From Haplosporangium gracile (Eukaryota > Mortierellomycota > Mortierellomycetes > Mortierellales > Mortierellaceae), in NCBI GenBank assembly GCA_015499985.1, contig JAAAUF010000953.1:1-15487 (forward strand): a DNA stretch of 15,487 nt, in the 5' to 3' direction. This document shows, one piece after another, positions 1-9,158 of the stretch. The notes below the pieces were generated by a model. The model saw nothing but the letters and a program-made list of their open reading frames with translations. It was not told the DNA's origin and did not search any database. The translations under genes and the position numbers were made by a program. How positions within the stretch are numbered: the stretch's first letter is position 1; every line of letters begins with the position of its first letter.

Positions 1-713
1 GTAGCGAGAAATTCTCCGTTGCCAGCAAATCCCATGTGCCACATCTCGTCGCCGTCTTCAAATAGCCTGTAGTCGTCGACACAGACCAGGCTCCCGTAAC
101 TGTGACGCTTGAGTGCCGTCTCGAGTGCAATGTCGACTATGGCTGAAGACTTGCGCCGCTTAATGGGCCGTACAAACGTCATGGATCCGTCCTGCACCCG
201 TTTGGTGACTCCAGGGAAACAAAGACCGAAAGACTTTTCTCCGTTCTTGTATCTCAGCTCGACTGGCTCCAACAGCGCCTTCAGGTACTGGACGCCTGTC
301 ATGTTTCCGACAACACAGACCAGCTCTTCGTCAAACTCTCGCATGACATCGACATCGCCATCAGTGTCTTGCTCCCACACTTTGCAAGTCTCACTATGCA
401 CCAACAGGTCTTTGGTTGTCTGGCACTCATGGTTGCAATGCGGACATGGCAACGGAAACGAAAGACCAAGCACCTTCTGACAGCTGCTTAAATGCTTAAA
501 TAGTCCCTTGCGAGTCTTTGTCGTATGAGAGCACCATGTGCACTTGAGGGGATGAAAGCGCTCAGCCAACCCGTCATGGCAGTCCCTTTTATGGCTGCGA
601 ACGCTGTCCTTGCTAAGTTTTTTGGAGCAAACGCAGCAAAAGACGCCATCATCACTTGAGTTGTCTGTGCTGCCGGCCACGTCGACGGGGTGACATGAAT
701 TGTCCTTGAGCAT
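1..713 (-). CDS. Zinc-finger protein with three C2HC fingers, 3' end beyond the window
   Basis: An uninterrupted minus-strand frame runs from an ATG at 713-711 off the left edge (237 codons visible). The start lies in a strong Kozak context (GCCACC before ATG), and an in-frame TGA lies about ten codons upstream, so it is the first possible start. Three similar cysteine/histidine modules sit in the first ~120 residues: CCVC-x11-H-x3-C, CTWC-x12-H-x3-C and CPHC-x12-H-x3-C. This regular C-x2-C-x(11-12)-H-x3-C spacing indicates zinc-binding C2HC fingers, probably for nucleic-acid binding. An acidic stretch and a basic KRRK cluster follow (residues ~125-205). No catalytic domain is visible in the part present; the C-terminal half could be a transposase, helicase or nuclease, and I do not recognise the family. 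It is transcribed divergently from the CRN copy at 1146. The coding call is firm, the function is not. Confidence 0.75.
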   Translation of the reverse strand, partial: MLKDNSCHPVDVAGSTDNSSDDGVFCCVCSKKLSKDSVRSHKRDCHDGLAERFHPLKCTWCSHTTKTRKGLFKHLSSCQKVLGLSFPLPCPHCNHECQTTKDLLVHSETCKVWEQDTDGDVDVMREFDEELVCVVGNMTGVQYLKALLEPVELRYKNGEKSFGLCFPGVTKRVQDGSMTFVRPIKRRKSSAIVDIALETALKRHSYGSLVCVDDYRLFEDGDEMWHMGFAGNGEFLA

Positions 714-784
714 GGTGGCAATGGGAAATGGAGATGATTCTCAATGAGCAGCTCACGCAAATGTGGGGGAGAGAGATGGTCCAG

Positions 785-881
785 TTCGCGCGAATGTGAG
801 AACCGAGAGAGAGAGAGGGGAGAAAGCCAGAGAGAGGTTCGCACGAATGTGAGAACCGAGAGAAAGAGAGGGGAAAGTCAC
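785..881. repeat. 53-bp-period GA-rich tandem repeat, two copies
   Basis: Copy one (785-837) and copy two (from 838) both begin TTCGC(G/A)CGAATGTGAGAACC and continue with GAGAGA-rich sequence. A more diverged third copy may precede them at about 753-784 (ACGCAAATGTGGGGGAGAGA). The repeat lies in the 5' flank of the zinc-finger gene. Confidence 0.8.
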
Positions 882-927
882 CCACACTGCGGACGCGTAC
901 CCCTATTTCCGTGCAAAATTCTCTGGA

Positions 928-949
928 GGAAATAACGTTTGTTTGCCAC
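928..949 (+). promoter_or_regulatory. Element shared by both CRN upstream regions (copy 1)
   Basis: GGAAATAA followed after a short spacer by TTTGCCAC lies about 218 bp upstream of the first CRN start. The same two blocks in the same order lie about 276 bp upstream of the second CRN start (14806-14830). This could be a shared promoter element or residual similarity between duplicated promoters. Confidence 0.4.
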
Positions 950-1098
950 TGTACACAAACATGAGAGCATCGATTTCCCCATGCCATCCCTACGCTCCAT
1001 CTCCATTGCCTTTGCCACTTCTTACTTCCTTTTGTCATCACAATCTTCTGTCTTTTCTCTATCTTTCTTTCATTCTAATCCTCACCTTCTTTGTCATC

Positions 1099-1123
1099 CT
1101 CTCTCTCTCTCTCTCTCTCTCTT
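1099..1123. repeat. (CT)n microsatellite
   Basis: A perfect CT dinucleotide run lies about 25 bp upstream of the ATG of the first CRN copy, within its pyrimidine-rich leader. Confidence 0.9.
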
Positions 1124-1145
1124 TTTCGCTTTACATTCTACTTAA

Positions 1146-2868
1146 TGCTCAGCAACAACATGACCACCAACGCCCTGACCCTGTTCTGCCTGGTTGATGG
1201 ACAGGCTACCTCCAAGGCATTTCCTGTCGATATCGAGTCAAGCAAGACAATTGGTGATCTCAAGAAGCTCATCAAGGCTGAACAGAGCCCCGATTTTGAC
1301 GACATTGTTACCAACAACCTCACCCTCTGGAGCGTCTCTCACCCCGTCATTGCTGCCAACAAGCACCAGCCTGTTCTCTTGAGCGCGATTGATTTCTCCA
1401 ACGGAGCTCGACCCAACGGACGACATTGCTGACGTGTTTGCTGACACCCCTCCCAAGAAAACAATCCACATCATCGTCCAGCGCCCTCCTCCAGGTAATG
1501 CAGACGCGCTTTGCTCTCATTCGAACTTTGCGCATGAGCTTGTTTCCTTGTTCTAACCTTAATTCTCCTCTCCAATTGCACTGTCATAGTCCATGCACCT
1601 ATCCCTTCTCGAGCCTTGACTCCCCTCCCTGGCTCTCTTTCGGATGGTTCTCGTCCTGGCACGCCTTTGTCTGGTGAGTTCGGTCATCAACTCTTTTTTT
1701 CATTGTAATTCACTTCATTTTTCTTGTAATTGACACTCATTTCTAATGGATTATCTGTCTGTCAACAAGTGACCTCCGAGCTGATGTCAAAAAGATCGCG
1801 GACCGATTCTTTGCAACAGGATCTCCTTTCTGGATGCATATGTGCGAGGCGAACAAAGTTTACCTGTCACCACAGCTGGAGTTAAAGGGCTACCCAAAGT
1901 CCTACGGCGAGGGGTTATCGAAACACAGGATTCAGGACCAAGTCTTCTTTTTCTGGATTTACCAAACCCTCCGTTGAACGCGCGGGCGATCCGACTCCTG
2001 AACGATTTCGGTCAAACGTTCTTCTGAGCAGGCTGGAAGGTATGCAAGCACAGGACCTCCCTGTATTTGGCGGTATGTTCTCTACAATGCATAACGATCC
2101 ATTCTTCTCGCTTAACTTATAGAGGCTCCGGGGCTAACAACATACTTTCTTTGTCTCTAGTTAGTGGCTGCGGGAAAACTCGAACCATGATCGAGATGCT
2201 CTATCTTCAGTGGGATTCTACTTCAATGCGGCGAAGAGCGATCTAGGGTCATATGATCTCAGCCGCCTGGCTGACTTCATTGATAGCAACACATTAGAGG
2301 ATTCAGCAAATATCAACACCCGCTTCGCCAAAAATGCCACTCTTTTGCTCTTCCTCCCTCGCCTTATGATTCTCAACTATTGCTTGAAGGTCCCTGACTG
2401 TCGCCAGACGTTCTCGAGCGCAAGGTGGACGTTGCTCCCAGTCTGTCCCCACATGTTCAAGGATGTGTTCATGCACCTTTCCAACAAGCTGTGCGATCTG
2501 ATGAAAGGACGGGCACTCCTCGAATCCGTCCTGGCATCCATTATCCGTGAGGAGTTTGAGTTGTTGCGAGACAAGCTAGCTGCCCATGATTATCCCAATT
2601 TTTCGAGTGACTCCAAGCTTCGGTTGGTGATCGATGAAGCCCAGATCCTAAGCGACAAGAACCCTACGTCCTTCGCGTCGTCTTCCATCCAAGGCGATCT
2701 TCGCCCAATATTGAGCCTCTGCCTGCATGCCTTTCGAACAATTGGCCTTCCAGATGAGCTCAATATCATCTATTGCGGGACGGGACTTTTCATTCAAACT
2801 CTCCATTGGGCATTGGGCACTGAGCAGCGGCGATGGCGTCAAGGAGTACGACTCGAGCACCTTTCCAT
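1146..2868 (+). pseudogene. Crinkler (CRN) family protein with P-loop NTPase domain, frame-broken and 3'-truncated
   Basis: The start reads MLSNNM..., matching the start of the intact copy at 15082. A ubiquitin-like CRN N-domain follows (LFCLVDGQATSKAFPV to IHIIVQRPPP, ending at 1494). Introns fit GT-AG at 1495-1589, 1674-1769 and 2073-2160; a GTAAGT donor follows at 2869. Exon 4 starts within a Walker A motif (G-VSGCGKT, split by the intron) and carries a Walker B-like VIDEAQIL at 2627-2650, so the middle domain is a P-loop NTPase. The frame breaks near 1393-1400, at the exon 3 start (1770), at about 1815-1830, near 1967, at 2211-2214, and by a 7-bp duplication at 2804-2819. The sequence expected after the exon 4 donor is missing and RasGEF sequence follows. 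In oomycetes and fungi CRNs are host-directed or nuclear effectors with variable C-termini. It is probably non-functional, although some single-base breaks could be read errors. Confidence 0.82.
2804..2819 (+). repeat. 7-bp tandem duplication (CATTGGG twice) breaking the CRN frame
   Basis: CATTGGG is repeated directly and followed by CA. Removing one unit returns the downstream sequence (to 2868) to the frame of the preceding 600 bp, so the unit appears to be a recent insertion in the NTPase domain exon. Confidence 0.8.
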
Positions 2869-2961
2869 GTAAGTAAACCTCTATATACTTTACTCGTGCC
2901 TATGTGATTCAAGAATTGGTCCACAGAGACGGGATACTGATCCTCTTTTTATGATATCAAG
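2869..2961 (+). other. Junction between the CRN and RasGEF fragments, shaped like an intron
   Basis: This 93-bp segment begins GTAAGT (the donor after CRN exon 4) and ends ...ATATCAAG, the acceptor before an acidic RasGEF exon. It therefore looks like one intron built from the 5' half of a CRN intron and the 3' half of a RasGEF intron. Splicing 2868 to 2962 would not keep the RasGEF frame, so a functional fusion protein is unlikely. Confidence 0.55.
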
Positions 2962-5113
2962 GCAGAGGAGAATTCATCGGACGAGGATGACTCGGCTGAG
3001 GATGAAGACGATGACGACGACCTAGAAGGTAAAGAATTAACGTGGTGCAATAGGGATGACCTATTTTGTTCAGCGTGATGATGGTCGGACCATGCACCAA
3101 GTACAGAAATTAACACAGCCTGCCCCCTGTGCACTCTTGTTCACAATATAGGTCATGTGTTCTCACCACCACTCAGCCGGAGGGCATCATCACCCAGCAT
3201 AGCTATCCCAGCTCCGACAAGGCGACCAGGAACACCGCTCTCAGTCCCAACCTCGCCAACACTCTCACCCTCCAGCATCTCTTCAGCAGACCGGACGCGC
3301 CCATATACCCTGCCTCAGTACGCTGCCCTCAGCATTCAAAACAGCGCCTTTATCACCGTCATCCCAGATGACAGTGTAGACCCTACCAACTTGGTTGAGG
3401 CAGAGCGGGTCAATGGCGACAACGAGGACCAGTTGGTACAAAAGACATACGGACCCAGTGACCATATCTCCTTGATTCCAGTGACACTTCTTCGGACGAC
3501 CCATCGCACCTTGGTCGAAAAAGAAAAAAACTGCTCCGTCAAGCTCTCTGAGACGCGCCAGAAACTTCAGGAAAAGTCACTTCAGGCCCAGGATAGTGAC
3601 ACTGTGGCAACAAAGCGAAACGGGATTCATCAGAAGACGAGGTAGACCTCCAGACGTTACAGGAAAACCTTAACAATTACACATCCATAATCGCCAATGT
3701 CATGGCCACCATCACCAAAGTCCGAGAGCTTCTTTACCGGTCCGCTAGTATCACATCCATTCTCGAGTTTCCAGCGTACCTTGTCGCCTATCAGCTCACG
3801 TTGGTCGAATCCGCCATCTTTCTGGAGATCCCACCAGCGGCACTTTTGATCCACTCGCCTAAAACATCTCACCGGAGTATTACCGCCTCGACCGACTTTT
3901 TCAACTATTTGACTCGCATGATCGAGTACTCTGTCTTGTTCTCACCCGAGGCGTCCGGACGAACACAGTGCATGCACTACTGGGTCAAGGTGGCTGTGGA
4001 GCTGCACGAATTGGAGAACTTCCAGACCCTGAAGGCTGTTCTCTCCGCTCTGGGAACCCACCTGTCAAACGACTGAAGCGGACGTGGGGGCTTGTACCGA
4101 GACACTTTCAGAGCTGATGAGCGAGGCCAGGAATTATGAGAAGTATCGCGAGATGATGTCCAGTCTTCACGCAGGAACAATGTCTTCACCGTCCACTATC
4201 TCGCCAGTCCATTCCAGCTCGACATCAGCACCGACATCAGGAAAACATGACATCCTCAGTTTGAACGGCGTCAGCAACAGTTTATCGCATCTCGGATTCA
4301 GGACCAAGGAGGCGGCACGGAGGCCGATGGTACCGTTCCTGGGCACGTTTATCATGGACATTACCTATTTATTGGCGGCGGTCAAGAAGACCAACAACGC
4401 ACAGCCGCCGATTTCGGACCAAATCCCGGCAACATCCAGTTTACGTGTCAAGCCTGCGCCATCAAACTCGTCTATGCCCAGTATCCAGTTTGCGCCCGAG
4501 GATGATGTCCGTATACAAGACCTCTTGATGACTCTGACAGCCTACCAATCAGGACCCAAGTATTCGTCGCAGCCGCCACGACCCTACATTAAGGCCGCCA
4601 CCAAAAACCATCACCATTTCCGTGCGCCTTCTCTCTTCTCGGCACTTCATCGGACGGCCAAATACAGGACATCATCGGTCGACCGACAGATTGGTGGCAA
4701 CATTACGCACCAGTCGCCGTATGAGGAAGACGAAGATGATGTGTCGGGCAATGGAATCCGCCCGACACAGCAGTTGATTTTGCACTACCTGCTGACTCGA
4801 CCCTGGGTACCCGAAAGGATGGTGGATGGTGGATGAATTGAGTACTATTCGGGAGCCCTCCAAGAACAAGAATTCGTCGACAGGAACGGTTTCAAGGACG
4901 AGCGCGAGTGGATCAACCCACAGTTGGCCTGGACTGACCGCTGGTCCAGGGATGACGGGAGGTGGAGGTGGAGATAGAGGTGGAGCAAGTTCTATGTACA
5001 GTCAGATTTCGACCACGAGTACTATTCAACGAGGGAGCACCGGCAGCAATAGTGGCGACGGTGGCCACAATGGAAGCGGCGGCAGCTCTCGACCTACCAG
5101 CGTCGACGAATGA
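2962..5113 (+). pseudogene. RasGEF (CDC25-homology) gene fragment, 5'-truncated and frame-broken
   Basis: RasGEFs exchange GDP for GTP on Ras-type GTPases at membranes. The fragment opens with an acidic exon (2962-3028, EENSSDEDDSAEDEDDDDD), an intron at 3029-3151, then a Ser/Pro-rich linker. The catalytic fold is clear: AYQLTLVESAIFLEI near 3786-3830, HYWVKVAVELHELENF about 3975-4023, KRTWGLVPRHF about 4077-4107, ARNYEKYR about 4126-4149 and PFLGTFIMDITYL about 4339-4377. A Gly/Ser-rich tail ends at TGA 5111-5113. Upstream domains of a normal fungal RasGEF are absent; CRN sequence lies there instead. The frame changes near 3473, 3546, 3619, 4058 and 4111 are each explained by loss of one base (or one CT unit). 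A 7-bp duplication at 4817-4835 causes a sixth. No start codon belongs to it, so it is called a pseudogene. Confidence 0.82.
4817..4835 (+). repeat. 7-bp tandem duplication (GGATGGT) breaking the RasGEF frame
   Basis: GGATGGT occurs twice and is followed by GGATG. Removing one 7-bp unit joins ...PWVPERMVD to ELSTIREPS in one frame, a sensible RasGEF C-terminus. With the extra unit the frame ends at a TGA at 4834-4836. Confidence 0.85.
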
Positions 5114-6599
5114 TGATCGTTGACCTGATCTGACTCTTTCACAGGTCGAACCAACTTATCTTTGCATGCTTCTTCCTCTATCTCTCGATACCTACACGAG
5201 CATTTCTCTCTCCCATTCTCTCTGTAACACTCTTTCTTTCTTTCTCATCCCCCCCCCTCTCCTACTTTTGTACATTAAAAAGAACACACGTGCACATACA
5301 GTTGTTCAAGATGAGAAACAAGGGTTCATTGCGATTTTTTGCACTGGACCAAAAAAAAAAGAAGTACATGCAGCCGGAAGGATGAGAGCAAAAGGGAGGC
5401 ACAATAAAAGGTGTAAATATGCAGCGTTGCAACGCAAGCCAAGCGGTCTGGTCGCAGTCGCGGAGAAAGCAGTTTTTTTTAGACTTGGTGATAAGCGCAC
5501 CATCCGTTTTTTGATATTTATTATTTCTCCCTTGGAAAGTGGAGACAATATGAGGGGTGGGGAACGGAGTATAGACTACAACATACTGAAGGGGTTCTTT
5601 AGTCGTTTTTCTCGGTCAGTTCTCATTCAATCTCATTGAAAACTGAACCAACTTGCTCCAGGAATCGAATATAACAAATCGATATTAATATGTAAGAGTC
5701 TTAATGATTTTTTCGACGTCAAAAATACGAAAGTAGGGATAACGACAACAATGATTTTTAAATGTTGCCTAGGCTACTTCTAACGCGTCTCTACCCCATA
5801 TTTTGGCGATCATGTACCCACAATAATATGCTTTCTTTCAAAAACTACATAGCCAGATCCGCAAGAAGCGTGTTAACAATAAACAATTATGGAGCATCGC
5901 TAACAAACGTCTTCCTGAGATAGCTACCAAGTAGCATAGTGTTTCTACCTACGTACATATCCTGCCTCCCAAGGAACAAATATTGTTGTAGAGGGCCATG
6001 TCCCTGCAGTGCTTTGACCTCACCGAAATTTAGGCCAATGTAGATATTGCAGTAGTAGAAATAACGAGGCAGCTCGATCTTTTGCTCCTTGTTCTTTCAA
6101 AGACAACTTCACGAAGCACTAGATTGAGTTCGCTGACGCTTTTTATTTCAGTTTGTATTGGTTGCTTGCGTGTCGTGCCTTAGGACTTCCTTTATTTCAA
6201 CTACCTTCTTCTATACTTCCTTCATTCACAACATCAACCTCAACTGTGAGTGTAACAATATGATTGGCCCACCGATATGGACTAGATAGCCGTATAATTT
6301 CCTTAAGTGCATTGCATTTAAAGAACATTTCAAGCAAGGCCTTTCAGTACTTGCATTTAAGGAAATAAAGACCTAGTATCACGTGTTATTGTTTTCAAGT
6401 CGCGCTTTTCCTCGCCTCTTTCTTCGTGTTTTGGGCAATCTATCGACCAACCCTTTGTGGATAACCCCCCCCCCCATTTTCTTTGAAAAGTAATAATATT
6501 ATTTATAATGAATAGATAAGATTGTGCTGAATAGACCAGCGAGACAATAAATGACAAAGGTCAACAGTGATCATGTGACATCGAAAGTGAATACTTTCT
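5114..6599. other. Intergenic region without a supported gene
   Basis: It begins with pyrimidine-rich sequence that would be the RasGEF 3' flank, including a C8 run near 5250, and then becomes AT-rich with dense stops in all frames. At about 6170-6256 there is a CT-rich stretch ending in ACAACATCAACCTCAACT followed by GTGAGT. This resembles a fungal leader and 5'-UTR intron donor, but no plus-strand coding exon follows. A C10 run lies near 6466. No tRNA-, rRNA- or transposase-like sequence was recognised. Confidence 0.6.
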
Positions 6600-7991
6600 T
6601 TAAACCTTCGCCTCAGCAGCATACTCCCGCTTCTCCTCCTCAACGGTTTCCTCAACGGTCTTCTCAGAGGTCTCCTGGATAGCCTTGAAAACGACGGGAG
6701 CCGCGCAGATGAGCGACAAAGCGATGAGAGCAATGCAGACAAGGAGCTCACCCATACCATGGCTGACAGCATTCTCGGCGTGAGTAGCAGTGTTGGAAAT
6801 AGGTGAGTTGGCGACCTGACCGTTCAAAACTCCTCCAATGTTCTGGGCGAACTTGTAGAAACCAACGTAACGGGCAACAACATGGATATCGTTGGACAAA
6901 GCACCCATAATCCAGTAGGAATAGCCCTGGAACAAGGCATCACTTGCTCCATAACCACAGTAGAGGAGCCAGAACTTGATCCATTCACCAGTGGTGTTGA
7001 CCATATCAGAGTCCTTAAAGCCACCATTACCAATGCCAATAGTGGACTGGAAAGCAATTCCACCACCGTAAACGACAGCAAGGAAGGCGGCGAGGACGAA
7101 GAGACCATAGCGAGCACGAGTACGGCGGGTCCAGTTGGGGTTATCCAACAATCTTGCGTAAAGAAGGGAAGCGATGACTTGAGCACCCCAGTAGGAAGCA
7201 GAGTCGAAGGAGCGTGTACGGATACTGTTGGGCTGGTTCAAGCCGTTCAAGTTTTGCTGGTAGGGGTAGAACCAGTTGGAGGTGAAGAACATGGGGAAAA
7301 GAGCCAACATACGCCAGTCCTTGAAAAGGTTAAGAATGGCCCTGGCCTCGGTACCAGCGGACGAGAACTTGACCTTGGCGACAGGGGTACCATCAGCACG
7401 GACGACTTTGGAGGCGGGCAACAAAAGGAGCGACAGGAAAGCACCAACGATAGTGAGGGACAAGAAGACAATGAAAACGGGGGTCGAAATGGTCTTGGCA
7501 CCGGGATCGTTCCACTGGAGAGCCATAGGGATAAAGCCACCAAGGACGGATCCAGTGTTAAAAATGGCCCAGAAGACACCGAAGTACTTGCCCTTGTCAC
7601 CCTCCGAGGGGTAACCCATCATGATGGCACCCTGTGCGCACCACAAGCAACCAGCACCGAGACCCAACATGATACTGGAGACGATAATGAATGGAACGGA
7701 ATGAATGAAAGTCCAGGCGAAATACGAGGAAATGTACAAGGTATAGCTCAGACCTCCGAAGAACAACAACCAGCGGTGGCCAATGAGGTTGAAGAGCCCG
7801 CCGGCAAGGAGAGACGAGACGGCGAAGATGGAACCAAGAGCAGTGCCGGCGTTGTTTACAACATTGGCATCTTTGGCGGCATCAATACCGTAAGCACCCA
7901 TACCGGAAATGGCATTGTGCATGCCAGGCAAGCAGAAGACGACAAACCCCAGGAAAATGACCTGGGTGAAAGGATCGTTGTAACGAAGCAT
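6600..7991 (-). CDS. UNC93-like major facilitator superfamily membrane protein
   Basis: An intact intronless frame of 463 residues ends at TAA 6602-6600. I chose the ATG at 7991-7989 (MLRYNDPFTQVIFLGF) because fungal UNC93-like proteins begin with a short N-terminus directly before TM1; 32 further in-frame codons upstream (to 8087) are CT-rich leader sequence. Eleven to twelve hydrophobic segments are visible, approximately at residues 8-30, 47-70, 75-95, 98-120, 136-160, 172-195, 225-245, 268-285, 300-322, 370-395 and 425-450. Family hallmarks include PGMHNAISGMGAYG in TM1, LGLGAGCLWCAQGAIM in TM4 and GYGASDALFQGYSYW late in the protein. The C-terminal tail is acidic and cytosolic-looking. 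Family members are MFS-fold proteins of plasma or internal membranes; the substrate is unknown. Strong bias to GCC/ATC/AAG codons suggests high expression. No decay, unlike its plus-strand neighbours. Confidence 0.92.
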   Translation of the reverse strand: MLRYNDPFTQVIFLGFVVFCLPGMHNAISGMGAYGIDAAKDANVVNNAGTALGSIFAVSSLLAGGLFNLIGHRWLLFFGGLSYTLYISSYFAWTFIHSVPFIIVSSIMLGLGAGCLWCAQGAIMMGYPSEGDKGKYFGVFWAIFNTGSVLGGFIPMALQWNDPGAKTISTPVFIVFLSLTIVGAFLSLLLLPASKVVRADGTPVAKVKFSSAGTEARAILNLFKDWRMLALFPMFFTSNWFYPYQQNLNGLNQPNSIRTRSFDSASYWGAQVIASLLYARLLDNPNWTRRTRARYGLFVLAAFLAVVYGGGIAFQSTIGIGNGGFKDSDMVNTTGEWIKFWLLYCGYGASDALFQGYSYWIMGALSNDIHVVARYVGFYKFAQNIGGVLNGQVANSPISNTATHAENAVSHGMGELLVCIALIALSLICAAPVVFKAIQETSEKTVEETVEEEKREYAAEAKV

Positions 7992-8092
7992 GGCGAGAGA
8001 AGGCAGATGAGGGATAGAAAGGAAGGATCGATGAGGTAGAAGAGGAAGAGGGACCTGATGGTGAAGAAAAAAATGTGAGGAGAGCACCGAGT

Positions 8093-8099
8093 CTTTATA
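8093..8099 (-). promoter_or_regulatory. TATA box of the UNC93-like gene
   Basis: On the minus strand the sequence reads TATAAAG in the context GGACTATAAAGACT, about 102 bp upstream of the chosen start codon. A pyrimidine-rich leader lies between them. The spacing suits a TATA-driven transcription start about 30 bp downstream. Confidence 0.65.
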
Positions 8100-8511
8100 G
8101 TCCGCATGATTGTTGCCAAACTGCTCATTGTTTTTTCAAATCAGAGTAATGAACAGTCTACTGTACATTATGTTAGTTCTAACTAGCGCCGTCCAAGGAA
8201 AGAAGGAGGGACAAACTGCTCGAAGATTGAGAGTGATAAGCCAGATTGGCCGAATCATTTGGAGAGAGGGCAGAAATTGAAAAAAAATAGAAGGAAGACG
8301 ACTAAATAAAACAACGAACAGCAATCACCAGTTGTGTGGAGTCTAATCAAGGTTTGCTCTGTGTTCCATCTCTCTCGAGAGCAGATTTTTCATGCAGTTT
8401 CTTTTCTTTCCTTTTTTGACGCCCACTTGTTCTTCAATGTTGCGGGTCCAAACAGATTAGCATTGTGAGAAAAGGATGAAGGAAGAGGGTAGCAGTGCAT
8501 TCAGGACGCAG

Positions 8512-8540
8512 GAAAGAAAGAAGAAAGAAAGAAGAAAGAA
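8512..8540. repeat. 11-bp-period GAAAGAAAGAA microsatellite
   Basis: Two perfect GAAAGAAAGAA units and a partial third lie in tandem about 520 bp upstream of the transporter start. Confidence 0.9.
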
Positions 8541-9140
8541 AAACAAAGCAATCAACAACAAAGGATGGAGATAATAGATGATTGGTGAAGTGGATCGATC
8601 ACCCATCCACATACACATCACTGACATTTCACTTATCCTCTCTATCTCATTCTCGCTCTCAATCTTTCCTTTTCTTTGCAAAGCACGCACATAGCAAGTT
8701 CGTGACCCTGCATCCACGATTCTTTACCTCCATTGCGCTCTTCTCTTCCCCGTCCGTCCCACTTGGATTGTGATGATCTGCACTGCCTCACGATCACAAA
8801 CAAAAACAAACAAAAAACAAAGCTGCAACTGAGAGTGAAGAAGGCAAAAAAAGGAGCTCCGTGGCCATTATTGCCCTCTTGGCAAACAACTGCTACTGTG
8901 GGATGGGGAGATGTAAGAGTCGAGAAAACATGAAAAGAAAACCTTAGCTTCATCTTGGCCATCGATAAGAAACCTTATTCTGTGGGCGTGCATATTTACA
9001 AGTATTGCTTTTTTCCTTCCTAGAAGCAGGTAAGGCACATCTGAGGCACTGGAAGGAGTATTAACACCGCTTAGGGCACTCTAAAAAGCAATCGACGGCG
9101 TACTGTTGCCTGCTGTTCTGTTTTCTCCTCGGCGCAGAAG

Positions 9141-9158
9141 ACAAACAAACAAACAAAC
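9141..9158. repeat. (ACAA)n microsatellite
   Basis: Four consecutive ACAA units and a partial unit lie in the intergenic region. Confidence 0.85.

Larger units (their letters stand above)
714..1145. promoter_or_regulatory. Divergent intergenic region between the zinc-finger gene and the first CRN copy
   Basis: These 432 bp separate two divergent starts and contain no supported gene. They hold a 53-bp-period GA-rich tandem repeat, a short element resembling one upstream of the second CRN gene (928-949), and a pyrimidine tract with a perfect (CT)n run just upstream of the CRN start. CT-rich leaders are common near fungal transcription starts. No convincing TATA box was seen on the plus strand. 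Confidence 0.5.

Noticed and set aside
2869..2961. A functional CRN-RasGEF fusion spliced across this segment
   Set aside because: Joining 2868 to 2962 does not enter the RasGEF frame from either of the two CRN frames, and both flanking genes have further breaks.
1146..5113. All frame breaks as sequencing errors
   Set aside because: Many are one-base homopolymer changes and individual ones may be errors. The two exact 7-bp duplications, the missing gene halves and the absence of breaks in other coding parts make pure error unlikely.
5166..5639. A 157-codon plus-strand open frame after the RasGEF
   Set aside because: It begins in CT-rich leader/UTR-like sequence, has no recognisable domain and shows no codon bias.
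6882..8039. A 385-codon plus-strand open frame
   Set aside because: It is antisense to the UNC93-like gene, hydrophilic and domain-free. Long antisense frames arise from the strong GC3-type codon bias of that gene.
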